Source: Methylotuvimicrobium alcaliphilum 20Z (GTDB lineage: Bacteria > Pseudomonadota > Gammaproteobacteria > Methylococcales > Methylomonadaceae). Taken from it: a stretch of DNA of 64,000 nucleotides. The position numbers and the translations under genes are program-made. Position 1 is the first letter of the stretch. Every line of letters begins with the position of its first letter. The stretch spans positions 3,720,001-3,784,000 of the forward strand of contig NC_016112.1 of assembly GCF_000968535.2 (NCBI RefSeq). The letters run 5' to 3'. Of this stretch, positions 8,118-17,423 are shown one piece after another. Below the pieces are notes generated by a model. The model made no database searches, was not told the origin of the DNA, and worked only from the letters and a program-made list of their open reading frames with translations.

Positions 8118-9067
8118 TACTGGCCTTTTGCGGCAATTGCTTCGGCGGCCTTGACGACATTATTGGCCATCTTTTCGGACGCGGCATCGATCAAGCGCCC
8201 GTCCAGCGCAGCGGCGCCCTTACCTTGCGCGGCGGCTTCTTTTAAGGCAGCCAAAATACGCTCGGCCTTTTCGATTTCAGCCGCCGGCGGCGTAAAGACT
8301 TCGTTAGCCAATTCGATTTGAGACGGATGAATCGCCCACTTGCCTTCGCAACCCAATGCGGCAGCGCGCCTTGCAGCGGCTTTATAACCGTCCTTATCAT
8401 TGATATCGCCGAACGGCCCGTCGATCGGACGCAGACCGAAGGCGCGGCATGCAACCGTCATGCGGCTGATCGCGGCATGCCATTGATCGCCCGGATAATC
8501 GGGATTCAAACCGCCGATATTAGTCGTTCTTGCCCGGTTGCTGGCCGCATAATCGGCGACGCCGAAATGCAACGCCTCCAAACGACCCGATGCGCCGTTG
8601 CGGGCGATGTCTTCGACGTTCGCCATACCCAATGCCGTTTCAATCAAGGCTTCGATACCGATGCGGTTTTTCAAGCCTTGTTGCATTTCGAGTTGATTAA
8701 CCATCGCCTCGACCATGTAGACATCGGCATAGACGCCGACTTTCGGGATCAAAATCGTGTCGAGTTTATGACCGGCTTGCTCAACTAGATCGACGACATC
8801 GCGGACCATGTATTGCGTATCCAAGCCGTTAATGCGCACCGAAATTGTGATGCCATGTCCTTTCCAATCCAAATCGTTGATCGCTTCAATGACATTTTTA
8901 CGGGCTTGCAGTTTATCGTCAGGCGCCACGGCGTCCTCGAGATCCAAAAATATGAAATCCGCACCGCTTTTCAACGCTTTTTCGAACATACCGGGATTCG
9001 ACCCCGGAACAGCAAGCTCGCAGCGCTGAACGCGTTGCACGGACGCTTCATACAAGGTGTGGCTCAT
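8117..9067 (-). CDS. mcl: Malyl-CoA lyase (HpcH/HpaI-CitE family)
   Basis: The 316-residue protein matches the (S)-malyl-CoA/beta-methylmalyl-CoA lyase family: VQRCELAVPGSNPGMFEKAL near the N-terminus (CoA/substrate Arg region), DFIFLDLEDAVAPDDK (Mg-binding acidic residues), ISVRINGLDT, a conserved IGIEALIETALGMANVE block and the C-terminal GCEGKWAIHPSQIELANEVF. It cleaves malyl-CoA to acetyl-CoA and glyoxylate, closing the serine cycle. It is first in the mcl-mtkA-mtkB unit and is separated from mtkA by an F2 element. The stop codon lies at the border of that element, so the extreme C-terminus may have been altered by the insertion. Confidence 0.93.
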   Translation of the reverse strand: MSHTLYEASVQRVQRCELAVPGSNPGMFEKALKSGADFIFLDLEDAVAPDDKLQARKNVIEAINDLDWKGHGITISVRINGLDTQYMVRDVVDLVEQAGHKLDTILIPKVGVYADVYMVEAMVNQLEMQQGLKNRIGIEALIETALGMANVEDIARNGASGRLEALHFGVADYAASNRARTTNIGGLNPDYPGDQWHAAISRMTVACRAFGLRPIDGPFGDINDKDGYKAAARRAAALGCEGKWAIHPSQIELANEVFTPPAAEIEKAERILAALKEAAAQGKGAAALDGRLIDAASEKMANNVVKAAEAIAAKGQ

Positions 9068-9572
9068 TGTGTTTTCCTATTTCAATTGTTAACTTTTTGC
9101 CGGGCGAAATCACCCTCGATTCGGTTAAATTCGACTCGAACCGGGCGCAAAATAAATCCGACATTGTACTTTTGGCAACGATATTGTCAATTTTAACTTT
9201 CTTAACTCGCCCGCGCAGCTTGTAACAACCAACAACCGGCGCTTGCCGATTAACTGCAAATATGGCACTATTGGCGGCTTTAACATTTGTTTTTCGGGCA
9301 ACGAATCGGTATCGAAATACCCATCCATCGTTCTTTATAATTAATACAGTGTAATTATTTACCCCCTATCGTTCCCACGCTCCAGCGTGGGAACGATAAT
9401 TGCCGGGGGATTGAATAGTTACTATGCAGTTACCGTAGCGAAAATGGGCAAATTTGCAATACTCGAATGCAATCCCGACAATTCCCGGAACAACGCTACC
9501 CGAAACGAATCAACCCGTTTTCTTCACCATTCAATTCTTTTCACCATTCATTATTAAATGAGGCAATAAACA
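9068..9572. other. Divergent intergenic region between mcl and sga with F6 hairpin
   Basis: No gene is seen. The region should hold the promoters of both the mcl unit (minus) and sga (plus). At 9351-9422 lies a repeat of family F6: GTAATTATTTACCCCCTATC, then the hairpin CGTTCCCACGCT-CC-AGCGTGGGAACG, then CCGGGGGATTGAATAGTTAC, whose ends are inverted to one another. Related copies are at about 26437 and 52575-52723. Confidence 0.55.
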
Positions 9573-10736
9573 ATGGCAGGCCGTAATCATTTGTATGTTC
9601 CAGGTCCAACAAACATTCCCGACGAAGTTCTCAGTGCTATGCACGTCCCCAGCGAAGATCATCGCTCACCGATCTTCCCCGAGCTATTCAAACCCTTGCT
9701 CGAAGACCTAAAAAAAGTCTTTAAAACCGAAACCGGACATAGCTTCATTTTTCCGGCAACCGGAACCGCCGGCTGGGAAATCGCCCTAACCAATACCTTG
9801 AGCCCTGGCGATAAAGTCCTGATCTACCGCTTCGGTCAATTCAGCCATCTCTGGGCCGCAATGGCTAAACGCCTAGACTTCGAAGTCATTGTCATCGAAA
9901 GACCTTGGGGCGAAGGCATTCCGCTCGACGATCTTGAAGCGCGCCTAAAAGAAGACGGCAAACATGAAATCAAAGCCATTCTAGCCACGCACAACGAAAC
10001 CGCGACCGGCGTCACCAGCGACATCGGCGGCGTTAGAAAAGCGATGGACGCAGCCGGACACCCTGCCTTATTGTTCGTCGACGGCGTCAGCTCGATCGCC
10101 AGCATCGATTTCCGTATGGACGAATGGGGCGTCGACGGCGCGATCAGCGGCTCGCAAAAAGGCTTCATGCTGCCTGCCGGCGCCGCCCTGGTTGCGTTCA
10201 GCCAAAAAGCAATAGCCGCGTGCGATACCGCACAAAGCAGACGCGCCTTTCTCGACCTGAAAGACCAACTGGCTAGCAACAAAGACGGCTACACGCCATA
10301 CACGCCTTCGATCCCGATGCTGTACGGACTGCGCAAAGCCCTGGACCTACTGCTTGAAGAAGGCCTCGAAAACGTTTATGCGCGCCATTACCGCCTGGCT
10401 GAAGGCACACGAAAAGCGATTGCCGCATGGGGTTTGGAACTGTGCGCCAAACCCGGCTTCGAGTCGAATACCGTTTCGGCGGTCGTCGTTCCGGCCGGCA
10501 AAGACGCTCGCGATGTGATCGCCACAGCTTATAGTAAATACAATATTTCTCTGGGTGCAGGCTTGAACGAAGTGGCCGGCAAAGTGTTCCGCATCGGTCA
10601 TGTCGGCGACATGAACGACGTCTCGATGCTAGGCGCCATCGCCGGCGTCGAAATGGCCCTACTCGATAACGGCTTCGATATCAAAGCCGGTAGCGGCGTT
10701 GCGGCAGCGATCGAATATTATCGCACCACTGCATAG
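9573..10736 (+). CDS. sga: Serine-glyoxylate aminotransferase
   Basis: This 387-residue class-V PLP aminotransferase begins AGRNHLYVPGPTNIPDEVL, typical of serine-glyoxylate aminotransferases. The PLP lysine is Lys196 in ISGSQKGFMLPAG; FPATGTAGWE and LLFVDGVSSIASIDF form the cofactor pocket. It transfers the amino group of serine to glyoxylate, giving hydroxypyruvate and glycine, the step that recycles the malyl-CoA lyase product. The ATG is preceded by TGAGG. A strong terminator follows at 10761-10797, so hpr, 232 bp downstream, probably has its own promoter or depends on readthrough. Confidence 0.95.
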   Translation: MAGRNHLYVPGPTNIPDEVLSAMHVPSEDHRSPIFPELFKPLLEDLKKVFKTETGHSFIFPATGTAGWEIALTNTLSPGDKVLIYRFGQFSHLWAAMAKRLDFEVIVIERPWGEGIPLDDLEARLKEDGKHEIKAILATHNETATGVTSDIGGVRKAMDAAGHPALLFVDGVSSIASIDFRMDEWGVDGAISGSQKGFMLPAGAALVAFSQKAIAACDTAQSRRAFLDLKDQLASNKDGYTPYTPSIPMLYGLRKALDLLLEEGLENVYARHYRLAEGTRKAIAAWGLELCAKPGFESNTVSAVVVPAGKDARDVIATAYSKYNISLGAGLNEVAGKVFRIGHVGDMNDVSMLGAIAGVEMALLDNGFDIKAGSGVAAAIEYYRTTA

Positions 10737-10760
10737 TCAAAATACGCTAAACTGGCAAAC

Positions 10761-10797
10761 AAAAGGCATTCCGATTAACGTCGGGGTGCCTTTTTTT
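10761..10797 (+). terminator. Intrinsic terminator after sga
   Basis: AGGCATTCCGA and TCGGGGTGCCT pair around a TTAACG loop (with G-T pairs) and are followed by TTTTTTT. Plus-strand terminator 25 bp beyond the sga stop. Confidence 0.8.
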
Positions 10798-10967
10798 CGG
10801 CCGGAGCTATGGACCCCATCCCAAACGCACACCATAACTCGCCGCCTATACCGCAAATCGCGCAGACCCGATGCTTTTCTTCTTGCCCTTCAAGCTCTTC
10901 ATGGTAAATAATCTGAGCCACTTGCTTTTTTCAACGATACCGTCACTGTAATCTAATCACAATTCCG

Positions 10968-11939
10968 ATGAGTAAACCCAAAGTTTTAATTACCCGTAAA
11001 TGGCCCGCCTCGGTCGAAACCAAACTCAAACAATTGTACGACGTCTCGCTCAACGAAGACGATCTACCCTTGACATCCGAAGAATTGAAATCGGCTTTAC
11101 AAAACTACGACGCAGTTTGCCCTTCGGTTTGCGATTCACTACCTGCCGAGGTACTAAATGCGTCTAACAAACGCTGCAAAATTCTCGGCAATTTCGGAGT
11201 CGGATACAACCATATCGATATTGCAGCTGCGAAAGAGAACGGTCTCGTCGTCACAAATACACCGGGCGTGTTGACACAGAGCACCGCCGATATCGCAATG
11301 ACTTTATTGCTGATGTCCGCACGGCGAGGCGCGGAGGGCGACCGTCTCGTCCGCGCCGGAAAATGGCATGGTTGGTGTCCGACGCACATGTTGAGCAGCG
11401 ACGTGACCGGCGCGACGTTAGGATTGATCGGCTTCGGCCGCATCGCAATCGCAACCGCACGCAAAGCCCATCACGGTTTCGGCATGAAAATCGTTTTTTT
11501 CAATCCGAGCGCACCGGACCCATCCGTGATCGAAGAACTCCAAGCGACACGGTGCGATTCAGTCGAGGACGTCATGAGACGCGCCGATTATATCTCGCTG
11601 CATTGTCCGGGCGGGCCCGACACCCGCCACCTGATCGACGACAAGATGATTCGCTTGATGAAACCGAACGCTCATTTGATCAACACCGCGCGCGGCGATG
11701 TCGTCGATAGCAAGGCTTTAATCGACGCATTACGAGATAAGAGAATTGCCGGCGCCGGTCTGGATGTCTATGAAGGCGAGCCGAATATCGACCCCGGATT
11801 TTTGACGCTTGAAAACGCCACGCTGTTGCCGCACCTAGGTAGCGCAACGCTTAGTACCCGCAACGCGATGGGAGAAAAAGTGCTCGCTAATTTGGCCGCG
11901 TTTTTCGAAGGACGCGAACCTGAAGACAGAGTGGCTTAA
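10968..11939 (+). CDS. hpr: Hydroxypyruvate reductase (D-2-hydroxyacid dehydrogenase family)
   Basis: The 323-residue protein has the D-isomer-specific 2-hydroxyacid dehydrogenase fold. The NAD(P) glycine motif is GLIGFGRIA (residues 152-160). The catalytic triad is readable: Arg242 in INTARGDVV, Glu271 in DVYEGEP and His289 in LPHLGSAT. NFGVGYNHIDIAAAKENGL is the family substrate-binding segment. In the serine cycle it reduces hydroxypyruvate to D-glycerate. The position between sga and the downstream glycerate kinase supports that role over glyoxylate reductase or phosphoglycerate dehydrogenase. Confidence 0.92.
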   Translation: MSKPKVLITRKWPASVETKLKQLYDVSLNEDDLPLTSEELKSALQNYDAVCPSVCDSLPAEVLNASNKRCKILGNFGVGYNHIDIAAAKENGLVVTNTPGVLTQSTADIAMTLLLMSARRGAEGDRLVRAGKWHGWCPTHMLSSDVTGATLGLIGFGRIAIATARKAHHGFGMKIVFFNPSAPDPSVIEELQATRCDSVEDVMRRADYISLHCPGGPDTRHLIDDKMIRLMKPNAHLINTARGDVVDSKALIDALRDKRIAGAGLDVYEGEPNIDPGFLTLENATLLPHLGSATLSTRNAMGEKVLANLAAFFEGREPEDRVA

Positions 11940-12036
11940 CCCGGCTATGGCTAAAGGCTGGCGATATTCAGCCCCCTCGCCGCGCATCGGATAATCTCGC
12001 AGGATGGGGTTGCAAACTCCGTCCTGCCAAGACATC

Positions 12037-12141
12037 GTAGGGTGCGCATCGCGCACCTTTCCACCGTGCCAAACCGACAAGAGGTCCCGACCAGGTGCGC
12101 GATGCGCACCCTACACTCTACGATAAATGTATAACGATGAG
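12037..12141. repeat. F3 inverted-repeat element (variant)
   Basis: GTAGGGTGCGCATCGCGCAC and GTGCGCGATGCGCACCCTAC flank a short spacer, followed by a tail ending TATAACGATGAG. Other F3 copies lie at 19438-19551, 26669-26781, 53900-54000 and 56658-56774 (inverted). Just before it, GCAGGATGGGGTTGCAAACT to CGTCCTGCC matches the inner part of family F4. Confidence 0.65.
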
Positions 12142-12237
12142 CGGAAGACCGTGAGAACCAGAAAAGCTACCATCTGTAACAACCTTTATTAGCCTCGTTT
12201 TTTAGTTCCGCGTATATCGATAAATAAGCACCCGTCC

Positions 12238-13221
12238 TTAGAGCAAATGCTTTACCGCTTCGCGCTCTTCTTTCAACTCGGCTTCGGACTTGCGCATTTT
12301 TTCCCGGCTGAAATCACTAATCTCCAAACCCTGGACGATACTAATTTCTCCGTTTTTGATCTCAACTGGAAACGAATAAACCAAATCCTTTTCAATTCCG
12401 TAACTGCCGTCCGATGGAACAGCCATGCTGATCCAATTACCTTCGTCGGTCCCAAAAACCCAGTTGCGCATCAAATTTAACGCGGCATTGGCCGCAGAAG
12501 CCGCACTGGATCGGCCAACCGCTTGTATGACCACGGCTCCGCGCTGCTGTACGGTTGGAATAAATTTGTCGACAAACCAATCCCACTCAACCAACGACAA
12601 AGCATCCTGCCCTTTGACTTTGGCATGATGGAGATCCGGATACTGCCCTGCCGAATGATTACCCCAAATGATAATATTTTTGATGTCGTTGGACAGTACC
12701 CCGCATTTATCGGCAAGCTGAAAAGTCGCACGCTTATGATCGAGCATCATCATTGCCGAAAAATTCTCCGGCCTTAAATCCGGTGCATTACTGATGGCGA
12801 TCAAAGCATTAGTATTGGCAGGATTGCCGGTAACCAATACCTTAACATCCCTGCTGGCAACCTTACTAAGGGCTTGACCCTGCACAGAAAAAATCTGGGC
12901 ATTAATTGCCAACAAATCCTTACGCTCCATCCCCGGCTTACGCGGACTCGCACCGATTAGAAATGCGTAATCGACATCTTTGAAAGCGACGTCGGGATCA
13001 TCGGTCGTGACAATTTTATGCAGCAACGGATAGGCGCAATCGTTAAGCTCCATTACCACGCCATTCAATGCGCCTAATGCTAATGCCTGCGGCGTTTCCA
13101 ACAAATGAAAAATCATTGGCTGATCGGGGCCTAATAATTCTCCGCTAGCCAAGCGAAACAATAAGGAATAACTGATCTGTCCCGCGGCACCTGTAACGGC
13201 AATTTTAACTGGCGTTTTCAT
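12238..13221 (-). CDS. mdh: Malate dehydrogenase
   Basis: This 327-residue protein is a cytosolic-type NAD malate dehydrogenase. It has the N-terminal nucleotide-binding motif [19 protein letters not shown], the substrate-binding [16 protein letters not shown] (two Arg), the [13 protein letters not shown] block and the catalytic His in [13 protein letters not shown]. It interconverts oxaloacetate and malate, supplying malate to MtkAB in the serine cycle and serving the TCA cycle. It is transcribed against the neighbouring hpr and mtdA, so it is expressed as a separate unit. The flanking gaps consist of repeats. Confidence 0.95.
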   Translation of the reverse strand: MKTPVKIAVTGAAGQISYSLLFRLASGELLGPDQPMIFHLLETPQALALGALNGVVMELNDCAYPLLHKIVTTDDPDVAFKDVDYAFLIGASPRKPGMERKDLLAINAQIFSVQGQALSKVASRDVKVLVTGNPANTNALIAISNAPDLRPENFSAMMMLDHKRATFQLADKCGVLSNDIKNIIIWGNHSAGQYPDLHHAKVKGQDALSLVEWDWFVDKFIPTVQQRGAVVIQAVGRSSAASAANAALNLMRNWVFGTDEGNWISMAVPSDGSYGIEKDLVYSFPVEIKNGEISIVQGLEISDFSREKMRKSEAELKEEREAVKHLL

Positions 13222-13763
13222 TTGTTTTCCTAGTTATTTATTATTGTCTGAATGCGGAGTTCAAATGGCAAGCCTTTGAAACACAGCGAAAATAGCATAC
13301 TTTTAATCCGAATCGTTCGCCTGTAATGATTGATGGGCCTAAACCCGCTTTTCCTAACTTTCTCGTTCCAACCGCTCCAGCCTGGCAATGCATACCGTTC
13401 TTGTCTCCGCGACCAAGGTATGGGTTCCCAAAGAGGGCCGTGGGAACCAGTTATACCTTTCGCACTTCAAATTTCGGCAGTGCCAGGGGAGGCGCCTGGG
13501 TGTCCGGTCGATTTTCGCTCCTGCAAAATAGACATTCACGGCGTCCTTTAGCGGACACCCAGACGCCGAATTTTGATCTACGACGGGTATAAATATCGAT
13601 GATGCTTACAGGTTGTCCCGAATGATAACGAATAACCGCCCCCCCCTGCAAGCCTGTAGAAATCGGCCCGGAGCAATGGAGAGACAGCGTATAGCTAAAT
13701 AAGGTATACTGCCCCGTTTTCTATACGCTAATCGCTATCGCCACTATCGATCTTACGTGACCC
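13222..13763. other. mdh-mtdA divergent intergenic region
   Basis: No gene. It contains a hairpin-rich GGTTCCCAC/GTGGGAACC segment (about 13369-13450) followed by an F1 element. Upstream of mtdA, GGTATACT at about 13704-13711 is a possible -10 box; I see no convincing -35 box. Confidence 0.45.
13451..13592. mobile_element. F1 MITE-like element, full-length copy
   Basis: 142 bp. It starts TTATACCTTTCGCACTTCAA and ends GATCTACGACGGGTATAA; the two ends are imperfect inverted repeats of about 28 bp with outermost TTATACC/GGTATAA. The inner arms GGCGCCTGGGTGTCCG and CGGACACCCAGACGCC also pair, so the whole element can fold as a long hairpin. No ORF of its own. Confidence 0.75.
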
Positions 13764-14621
13764 ATGAAAAAACTGTTATTCCAATTCGACACCGATCCGC
13801 GCCCTTCAGCCTTTGATACGATTGTCGCTTATGACGGTGGTGCCGACCATGTCATCGGACATGGCGGATTAACACCCGACACTATCGCACCCTTGGTCGA
13901 AGGCACGATCTTTACCCGAGCACCGAAAGACAAAAAAAATACCGCTATTTTTGTCGGCGGCAGCGACATGCTGGCCGGTCAACAATTATTCTCGGCCGTA
14001 CAAAAACATTTTTTTCCCGGCTTTCAAGTCTCGATCATGCTCGATAGCAACGGCAGCAATACTACCGCTGCCGCCGGCGTCGCGAAACTGGCTTCAACCA
14101 GTGAACTAAGCGGCAAAAAAGCGGTTGTTTTGGCTGGCACCGGCCCGGTCGGTCAACGCGTCGCGGTCATGCTGGCTCAAGAGGGCTGCGAAGTCTCGTT
14201 AACTTCTAGGGAAATGATACGAGCGGAACACGCCTGTCTAACGATGCGCGAACGCTTCGGCGTCGAACTGACACCTATCGAAGCTGTCGATCAAGACGCA
14301 CGCGGCAGGGCAATTGAAAACGCTCAAATCGTATTTGCGGCAGGCGCGGCAGGCGTCGAATTACTCAAAGCCGAACATTGGCAAAATAATGATCGACTCG
14401 AATTATTGGCCGATGCGAATGCCACGCCCCCGATCGGTATCGGCGGCATCGATATGATGGATAAAGGCAACGAACGCCACGGCAAAATCGTCTGGGGAGC
14501 CATCGGTTTCGGCGCATTCAAACTCGCTTTACACCGTGCCTGCATCGCCAAACTGTTCGAAACTAATACGCAAGTACTCGATGCCGAACAAATTTTCGCA
14601 TTCGCCAAGGAAATGGCTTAA
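13764..14621 (+). CDS. mtdA: NADP-dependent methylene-H4F/methylene-H4MPT dehydrogenase
   Basis: The 285-residue protein matches methylotroph MtdA: MKKLLFQFDTDPRPSAFDTI, YDGGADHVIGHGGLTPDTI, FVGGSDMLAGQQLF, and the NADP-binding stretch KKAVVLAGTGPVGQRVAVML near residue 125. It oxidises or reduces methylene-tetrahydrofolate (and methylene-H4MPT in vitro) with NADP and links formate assimilation by FtfL to the C1 donor used by GlyA. gck begins 24 bp after its stop, so mtdA-gck is probably co-transcribed, perhaps with glyA and ftfL further on. Confidence 0.95.
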   Translation: MKKLLFQFDTDPRPSAFDTIVAYDGGADHVIGHGGLTPDTIAPLVEGTIFTRAPKDKKNTAIFVGGSDMLAGQQLFSAVQKHFFPGFQVSIMLDSNGSNTTAAAGVAKLASTSELSGKKAVVLAGTGPVGQRVAVMLAQEGCEVSLTSREMIRAEHACLTMRERFGVELTPIEAVDQDARGRAIENAQIVFAAGAAGVELLKAEHWQNNDRLELLADANATPPIGIGGIDMMDKGNERHGKIVWGAIGFGAFKLALHRACIAKLFETNTQVLDAEQIFAFAKEMA

Positions 14622-14645
14622 ACGCCCCTTGCACCGCTGAAACAC

Positions 14646-16013
14646 ATGAGCCGACCCGCCATTCAAAAAGCGCTCAGAGAACAGGCCGCAGGACTATTCC
14701 AAGCCGGCATCGATGCCGCCGATCCGTACCTTGCGGTTCAACGCAGCCTATCCTCGGACGGGCTTCGACTTGAAATAGCCCTATCGCCGGACGACAATGC
14801 GCCGAAACGCACGGGACATTGGCCGAAAATTCATTTGATTGCGTTCGGCAAAGCCGCGTGCAACATGGCAAAAGCCGCCCGAGACATCATTCCGGAATCG
14901 CTATTGCCCGGCGACGGCATCATCGTTACCAATTACGAGAATGCCGCTCAGGCAACCGGCTTTAAAGTCATCGGCGCCGGCCACCCGATTCCCGACGAAG
15001 CGGGACTGCAAGGCGCTCGGTTAATCGCTGAGAAAATGAGTCACGCCCAGCCGGATGAACTGGTTCTGGCGTTGATTAGCGGCGGCGGCTCGGCATTGCT
15101 ACCCTATCCGCGCCCTCCGATTACGCTCGAAGAAAAAGCGCAAACGACTTCATTACTGCTGGCTTGCGGCGCGACAATTAACCAAGTCAATTGCGTACGC
15201 AAGCATCTTTCCATGATCAAGGGCGGCGGACTGGCGCGCTTCGCGGCCCCGGCCAACTTGCACGCACTGATTCTTTCCGACGTCCTAGGCGACGATTTAA
15301 GCGCTATCGCAAGCGGGCCAACCGTGCCGGACGACACTCGCTTCGACGACGCCATCGCTATTTTGCGCAAGAAGGATATTTGGGAAAGCATTCCGAATTC
15401 GGTCAAATACGTTTTGCAACAAGGTTCCGCCGGCAATATCCCGGAAACGCCGAAAACCGGCGACGAGCTTTTCAATAACGCCGACCACACGCTGATTGGC
15501 AGCAATCCGATCAGCTTGAAAGCCGTCGTTAAGGCCGCATCGCTACTGGATTACGACGTTCGAGTCTATTCGGAACATCTTAGCGGCGAAGCGAAAGACG
15601 AAGCCTTCAAGTTGGTCTCTTACGCGAAATCCCTGCTCGATAACGGCTTAAACAAACCCATCGCGCTTCTGGCAGGCGGCGAAACCACGGTAACTTTAAC
15701 GGGGCAAGGCCTCGGCGGCCGCAATCAAGAGATGGGACTGGCCTTCGCATTGGCCGCCGAACGATTAGCATTGCGCGGCAATTGGGTATTTTTGAGCGGC
15801 GGCACCGACGGCCGCGACGGCCCGACCGATGCGGCCGGCGCGCTGATCGATCCGCAATCGCTCGCGCGTATGCGCGCTGCCGGAACCGACCCCGGCGCAA
15901 GACTGCAAGACAATGACTCTTACCGCGCGCTTCAGGCTTCAAACGATTTACTGATAACCGGTGCGACCGGCACTAATGTTGCCGATTTACAAGTATTACT
16001 GCTCCGGCCTTAA
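14646..16013 (+). CDS. gck: Glycerate 2-kinase (GckA, MOFRL family)
   Basis: The 455-residue protein has two parts. Residues about 10-250 form the DUF4147 domain (HLIAFGKAACNMAKAA, GHPIPDEAGLQGA, LALISGGGSALLPYP, CVRKHLSMIKGGGLA, LSDVLGDDLSAIASGPTVPD). Residues about 335-450 form the MOFRL domain (LLAGGETTVTLTGQGLGGRNQEMGLA, LSGGTDGRDGPTDAAGALID, TGATGTNVADLQVLLL). This is the methylotroph-type glycerate kinase that gives 2-phosphoglycerate, the branch between the serine cycle and central metabolism. It follows mtdA after 24 bp; glyA begins 125 bp downstream. Confidence 0.93.
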   Translation: MSRPAIQKALREQAAGLFQAGIDAADPYLAVQRSLSSDGLRLEIALSPDDNAPKRTGHWPKIHLIAFGKAACNMAKAARDIIPESLLPGDGIIVTNYENAAQATGFKVIGAGHPIPDEAGLQGARLIAEKMSHAQPDELVLALISGGGSALLPYPRPPITLEEKAQTTSLLLACGATINQVNCVRKHLSMIKGGGLARFAAPANLHALILSDVLGDDLSAIASGPTVPDDTRFDDAIAILRKKDIWESIPNSVKYVLQQGSAGNIPETPKTGDELFNNADHTLIGSNPISLKAVVKAASLLDYDVRVYSEHLSGEAKDEAFKLVSYAKSLLDNGLNKPIALLAGGETTVTLTGQGLGGRNQEMGLAFALAAERLALRGNWVFLSGGTDGRDGPTDAAGALIDPQSLARMRAAGTDPGARLQDNDSYRALQASNDLLITGATGTNVADLQVLLLRP

Positions 16014-16138
16014 CTTCGATTATTCATTACTCTATACTCACCGAAAATCACTGACGGCATTTTGACCTTCTCCTCTCGGGATCGCCGATAAAAACCGTTG
16101 TTGAAATGCAAAATAACTATAAATTTTAGGAGATATTG

Positions 16139-17392
16139 ATGTTTACTAAATCGCAAACGATTGCAGGTTACGATAATGAATTGTTTCAGGCATTGGAAGA
16201 AGAGCGTCGCCGTCAGGAAGACCACATAGAACTGATCGCCTCGGAAAATTACACCAGTCCGCGCGTCATGGAGGCCCAAGGCACGCTACTGACCAATAAA
16301 TACGCGGAAGGCTATCCCGGCAAACGCTATTACGGCGGTTGCGAATATGTCGATAAAGTCGAGCAACTCGCGATCGACCGCGCCAAAGAACTATTCGGCG
16401 CCGATTATGCGAATGTACAAGCCCATTCCGGATCGCAGGCCAACATGGCGGTATTCATGGCGCTGATACAACCGGGCGATACGATACTGGGCCTAAGCCT
16501 CGCAGACGGCGGCCATTTGACGCACGGCGCCAAACCGAATTTCTCCGGCAAAATCTACAATGCCGTGCAATACGGACTGCACCCGGATACGGGCTTGATC
16601 GATTACGACCAAGTCGAAGCCTTAGCGATCGAACACAAACCCAAAGTTCTCGTCGCCGGCTTCTCGGCTTATTCGCGCATTTGGGACTGGCAACGCTTCC
16701 GCGAAATCGCCGATAAAGTCGGCGCCTATTTACTGGTCGACATGGCCCATGTTGCAGGATTGGTCGCCGCCGGACTGTACCCAAACCCTGTACCGTTTGC
16801 CGATGTCGTCACCAGTACCACACACAAATCGCTACGCGGACCGCGCGGCGGATTGATTCTGTGTAAAAGCAATCCGGAAATCGAAAAAAAATTCGACTCC
16901 AGTATCTTTCCCGGCATCCAAGGCGGCCCTTCGATGCATGTTATCGCCGCAAAAGCGGTCGCGTTCAAGGAGGCGATGGAAACCGAATTCAAGACCTATC
17001 AACAACAAGTCATCAACAATGCCAAGGCGATGGCCGAAGTCTTCATCGACCGCGGTTTCGATGTCGTTTCCGGCGGAACCGACAATCATTTGATGCTGGT
17101 TTCATTAATCCCGAAAGGCATTACCGGCAAAGCCGCCGATGCGGCGCTGGGACGTGCGCATATCACGGTCAATAAAAACGCCGTACCGAACGACCCGCAG
17201 TCGCCGTTCGTGACCAGCGGCATCCGTGTCGGCACGCCGGCCCCGACCACGCGCGGCTTCAAAGAAGCGCAAATGACCGAAATCGCGCATTTGATGTGCG
17301 ACGTGATGGAAAACATCGATAACGAATCGGTCATTTCAGCGGTGCGCGACAAAGTCGCCATCTTGTGCTCGCGCTTTCCGGTTTACGGCTAA
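16139..17392 (+). CDS. glyA: Serine hydroxymethyltransferase
   Basis: The product of about 417 residues is a typical [38 protein letters not shown], the PLP lysine in [14 protein letters not shown] (near residue 228), and [14 protein letters not shown]. It condenses methylene-H4F with glycine to make serine, the entry reaction of the serine cycle. I place the start at ATG 16139, which has AGGAG 6 nt upstream; a TTG just before it would add one residue. ftfL follows 31 bp after the stop, and the pair is likely one transcript. Confidence 0.96.
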   Translation: MFTKSQTIAGYDNELFQALEEERRRQEDHIELIASENYTSPRVMEAQGTLLTNKYAEGYPGKRYYGGCEYVDKVEQLAIDRAKELFGADYANVQAHSGSQANMAVFMALIQPGDTILGLSLADGGHLTHGAKPNFSGKIYNAVQYGLHPDTGLIDYDQVEALAIEHKPKVLVAGFSAYSRIWDWQRFREIADKVGAYLLVDMAHVAGLVAAGLYPNPVPFADVVTSTTHKSLRGPRGGLILCKSNPEIEKKFDSSIFPGIQGGPSMHVIAAKAVAFKEAMETEFKTYQQQVINNAKAMAEVFIDRGFDVVSGGTDNHLMLVSLIPKGITGKAADAALGRAHITVNKNAVPNDPQSPFVTSGIRVGTPAPTTRGFKEAQMTEIAHLMCDVMENIDNESVISAVRDKVAILCSRFPVYG

Positions 17393-17423
17393 TTGAGGAC
17401 ACATCAAAAACAGGAAAACATTC

